Positions 60,699 through 64,000 of a DNA stretch of 64,000 bases are shown in pieces. Source of the DNA: Caryophanales bacterium UBA6865 (lineage in GTDB: Bacteria > Bacillota_I > Bacilli_A > RFN20 > CAG-826); NCBI GenBank assembly GCA_002449265.1, contig DKCV01000022.1:1-64000 (forward strand), in the 5' to 3' direction. The position numbers and the translations under genes were made by a program. The notes below the pieces were generated by a model, which ran no database searches, was not told the origin of the DNA, and was given only the letters and a program-made list of their open reading frames with translations. Numbering within the stretch: position 1 is the stretch's first letter; each line of letters begins with the position of its first letter.

Positions 60699-63600
60699 CG
60701 GAAACCTTATTTGACGCACTTCAAAAATATTTGCCGAATACCCCCCTCCACAAAGAGAAGGGGCCTTTTGTGGTTAATGACACATTAGGTGTTGCCCTCA
60801 TGTTCGCGGGACTATTTGCCAAAGAAAAAAGAAATTACGCGATTGTGGCAAATAACCTATATGGCGCTCAAAAAATATACGAGTTCTTATTGAACTTTTT
60901 CAAAGAAGAAGAGGTTGTGTTTTTCCCAGTCGATGAACTTCTCCGCGCCGAAGCGATTTCTTCTAGCCGTGACCTTCTTTCGCAGCGTCTATATGCGATG
61001 GGACAGTTATTAACTCCTGGCAAGAAAATCCTAATTACTCATCCTGCGGGATTACTTCATTATTTGCCTAATCCCTCGTTTTTCTTAGAGTCGATTATTA
61101 CATTGAAAAAGGGTGACAAAGTTGATTTAGAAAAACTGAAATTCAAATTATCTAGGCTTGGATATAAGCGCGTTAATAAAATCGATCAATCCTTACAATA
61201 CGCGGTCCGTGGCGACATAGTAGACATTTTTTCCGTCAATTCTTTATCCCCTTATCGAATCGAACTATTTGATGATGAAATCGAATCAATTCGCACCTTT
61301 GATGTTGCAACCCAAAATAGTTTAAAAGAAGTGGATTCTACAATGATTTTGCCTGCTTCAGAGGTTTTATTAAGCGATGATGAGATTAACGATTTTGCAA
61401 AAAATGTTGCTGCAGCTTTAGAGGAAGAAGAAAAACATCTTAAACCTGAAAATGCGGAAATGCTTCATAGCAATGTCATGAACGACGTGATGGATATTGT
61501 CGAGCGGAATGATAAGCCGAGTTTGTACAAATATTTTTCTTACGCGACCAAAGAGCCTCATTCCATTTTGGAATATTTTGCAGTTGATGATGTTTTTGTT
61601 ACTTCGAAAGAAGATTTTCAGGATTCATGTGCTTCTTTAATCAATGAATCCGAGTCTTATTTTTTAGAATTACAAAATGATTTTCGCATTATTAAGGGCT
61701 TACGCAACTACATGCCTCTTAGCGATGCCCTTCCTAAAAAATACCCTGTTAGCTATGGGGCGAGATTTTTAGTAAGCTCGTCTACGTATGAATTAAACAT
61801 CATGCCGATTGTTCCTAGTGGAAACGGTATTTCTTCCATCATGCCGACGCTTCAAAGCTATTTTAAAACGTCGTCGAAAGTCGTTATCGCTTTATCTGAA
61901 TCTCATCAAAGAGAAACAATCGCGAACATGCTTTCTGACGCAGGCATCGAGTTTGAAAACGTTGAGGGTTATGAGCTCCCCATTAAGAAAATTGGCTTAA
62001 GTGACGCTCCACTCAACGTTGGTTTTGAGATCGGAAACGCAAAAATATCCTATATTTCCTCTTCGGAATTATTCGGACATCGCGTGAGTAGCAGCCGCTA
62101 CACCGCACGTTTTAAAAATGCGACGATTTTAAAATCATATGAAGATCTTAAACCAGGCGATTATGTCGTTCACGAATATAACGGCATTGGTCAATTCCTT
62201 GGTATTAAAACATTAGAGAATGATGGGGCGCATCGCGACTATCTTCATATCGCTTATGCTGGCAATCAAACTCTATACGTCCCTCTTGAACAATTCCGTC
62301 TCGTCAGAAAATATTCTGGGAGGGAAGGCTTTGCCCCCAAACTTTCTAACTTATCCGGGAAGGACTGGAAAAAGAAGAAAAAGCATATTGAAGAAAGGGT
62401 AAATGAACTCGCTGATCGCTTGATTGCTTTATACGGAACACGGGCGAAAATCGCTGGTTATGCTTTTCCGCCCGATGATGAATTACAGGCAAAATTTGAA
62501 GGGGAATTCCCTCATGAACTCACTTTCGATCAGCAAAAAGCGTTAAACGAAATCAAAGCCGACATGGAAAAGCCAGAAGTAATGGACCGCTTATTATGCG
62601 GAGATGTTGGCTTTGGGAAAACAGAAGTGGCGTTTCGCGCTTGCTTTAAGGCAATCGATGGCCATAAGCAAGTCGCAATTCTCTGCCCAACGACTTTACT
62701 AGCAAGACAGCATTATGAAGTCGCGCTTGAACGCTTTGCCACTTTTGGTATCCACATTGCCTTATTTTCGCGTCTAGTTCCAGAAGCGGTTCAAAGGGCC
62801 AATATCAAAGCGCTCCAAGAAGGAAAGATCGACCTTGTTATCGGAACGCATCGCTTACTCAGCAAAGAAATTGTCTTCAAAGATTTAGGGCTTTTGGTCA
62901 TTGATGAGGAACAGCGTTTTGGCGTTGAGCAAAAAGAAAAAATCAAAGAATTAAAAAATAGCGTGGATGTTCTTTCTTTATCGGCGACCCCAATTCCTCG
63001 CACGCTTCAAATGTCACTTGTGGGAATTCGCCCACTAAGCGAAATCAACACCGCTCCAAGTAACCGCATGCCGATACAAACTTATGTTACCCCTTATAAA
63101 GCAGGGATGATTTATGAGCTTATTGGTAGGGAACTTTCACGGGATGGACAAGTTTTCTATATTCATAATCGCGTTGATTCCATTTACGCGAAAGCAGATG
63201 AACTATCGCGAGCGATTCCTTCCGCGAAAGTAGGTGTCGTACACGGCAAAATGGAAAAAGCGGATATCGAAGAGACAATGGAAGAATTCTATGAAGGAAA
63301 GCTCAATGTTTTAGTTGCAACATCCATTATCGAAAATGGGATAGACGTTCCTAACGCGAACATGCTTATCGTAGAAGACGCGGACCGATTTGGCTTATCG
63401 CAGCTTTATCAAATCAAAGGAAGAGTCGGAAGAGGCGACCGCATAGCGTATGCCTATTTATGCTATAAGCCGAATAAGAATATGAATGAAGACGCTCAAA
63501 AACGCTTAGAAGCCATTCAAGAATTTACCGAGCTTGGCAGTGGCTATAAGATTGCTCAGCGCGATTTATTGATTCGAGGCGCTGGCGATATGCTAGGGCC

Positions 63601-64000
63601 TGAACAAGCTGGTTTCATTGACACGGTGGGCTTGGATTTGTATTTAAAATTATTAAATGAAGCGATCGAAGAGAAAAAGACGGGTATTAAAAAAGAACCA
63701 CCCAAGGCAAAAAGCCTATTCTCGATCGATGCTTATATTCCAAAAGATTATGCGGATAGTAGCGATAAGATTTCTTTATACCAAGAACTAGAAGAGGCAG
63801 AAAGCGAAACGGAAGTCAAAAAGCTTGAGAAACACATGGCTGATGTCTACGGAAAACTCCCAAAAGAAGTGTCTCTCTTATTCCAAAAGAAACGCATCGA
63901 TTTGATTGTGAGCCATATTGAATTTGTGCACGTCCAAGAGGAAAATGACCTTATCGATATCCTTATGGCAGATAATTTTTCAAGGATTGATGGCATCGGG
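60698..64000 (+). CDS. mfd: Transcription-repair coupling factor Mfd (3' end outside window)
   Basis: A continuous frame of 1101 codons runs to the window edge. The N-terminal UvrB-like part comes first. The RNA-polymerase-interaction domain has KPGDYVVHEYNGIGQFLG (about residue 486). The translocase motor has GDVGFGKTE, the DEEQRF box, SATPIPRTLQMS and GIDVPNANMLIVEDADRFGLSQLYQIKGRVGR. The frame has no ATG, GTG or TTG at its natural start. GAGGAG followed at 7 nt by ACG at 60698-60700, overlapping the pth stop as TAACG, is the best start (M)ETLFDAL. The first standard codon is TTG at 60731 and lacks a ribosome site. Confidence 0.93.

Noticed and set aside
1..64000. Mycoplasma-type code with UGA as tryptophan
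   Set aside because: UGA ends mnmE, tatD and other genes at positions fixed by start overlaps, and conserved Trp positions use UGG.
1..64000. tRNA or rRNA genes
   Set aside because: No T-loop consensus with matching acceptor stem and no conserved rRNA segments were found by eye; a covariance-model scan would settle it.

Overview
The window is the replication-origin region of a low-GC bacterium, most likely an uncultured member of the Bacillota (Bacilli / Erysipelotrichia / RF39-like). The evidence is the Firmicute-type gene order dnaA-dnaN-yaaA-recF-gyrB-gyrA on one side of the origin and rpmH-rnpA-yidC-jag-mnmE on the other, with serS, SRP RNA and tadA close by and tatD-rnmV-ksgA-ispE as an operon. 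UGA works as a stop codon (for example in mnmE), so this is the standard bacterial code and not the mollicute code. The species was not identified.

Layout. 1-15 kb (left, distal) is accessory: a partial pRiA4b ORF-3-like gene, an XRE-HTH/Vat-type acetyltransferase fusion, a KilA-N protein, an AraC regulator, a metallo-beta-lactamase-fold hydrolase, the TldD/TldE peptidase pair, an orphan AbiEi-like regulator, a large repeat-containing lipoprotein whose promoter spacer contains a G10 tract, a decayed IS3-type element, an AAA_14/DUF4143 ATPase and an M50-like membrane protein. 15-22 kb is one minus-strand operon: MacB/FtsX-type ABC transporter, CtpE-like P-type ATPase, psuG and a TetR regulator. 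22.6-34.4 kb is the left replication arm, all on the minus strand: tadA, SRP RNA, serS, a glycosyltransferase, gyrA, gyrB, recF, yaaA, dnaN, dnaA. oriC lies at about 34.4-34.8 kb, with a dense DnaA-box cluster and a second small box pair between dnaA and dnaN. 34.8-44 kb is the right arm, all on the plus strand: rpmH, rnpA, yidC, jag, a DUF2188 membrane protein, mnmE, tatD, rnmV, rsmA, ispE and a small unknown gene.

After 44 kb come ppdK (minus), an accessory block at 47-52 kb (ATPase_2/DUF234 protein with tandem operators; XRE regulator plus ImmA/IrrE-like protease with a shifted C-terminus; a DUF4417 three-gene cassette; a 244-bp MITE with 26-bp inverted repeats and an 8-bp target duplication), a GDP-heptose-type sugar locus (HddC-GmhB fusion, HddA-like kinase, divergent FGGY kinase), an MscS channel, a TetR regulator with a DUF368 transporter, and then flavodoxin, pth and mfd, the last cut off by the window end. 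Genes close to the origin run away from it on both sides, so transcription and fork movement are co-directional.

The most unusual points are the phase-variation-like promoter of the lipoprotein, the intact-looking MITE, the tandem palindromic operators in front of two unrelated orphan ATPase genes, the DUF4417 cassette next to XRE/ImmA, the HTH-acetyltransferase fusion, the lipoprotein-type YidC with a large extracytoplasmic domain, and an apparent ACG start for mfd. No tRNA, rRNA or CRISPR array was seen.
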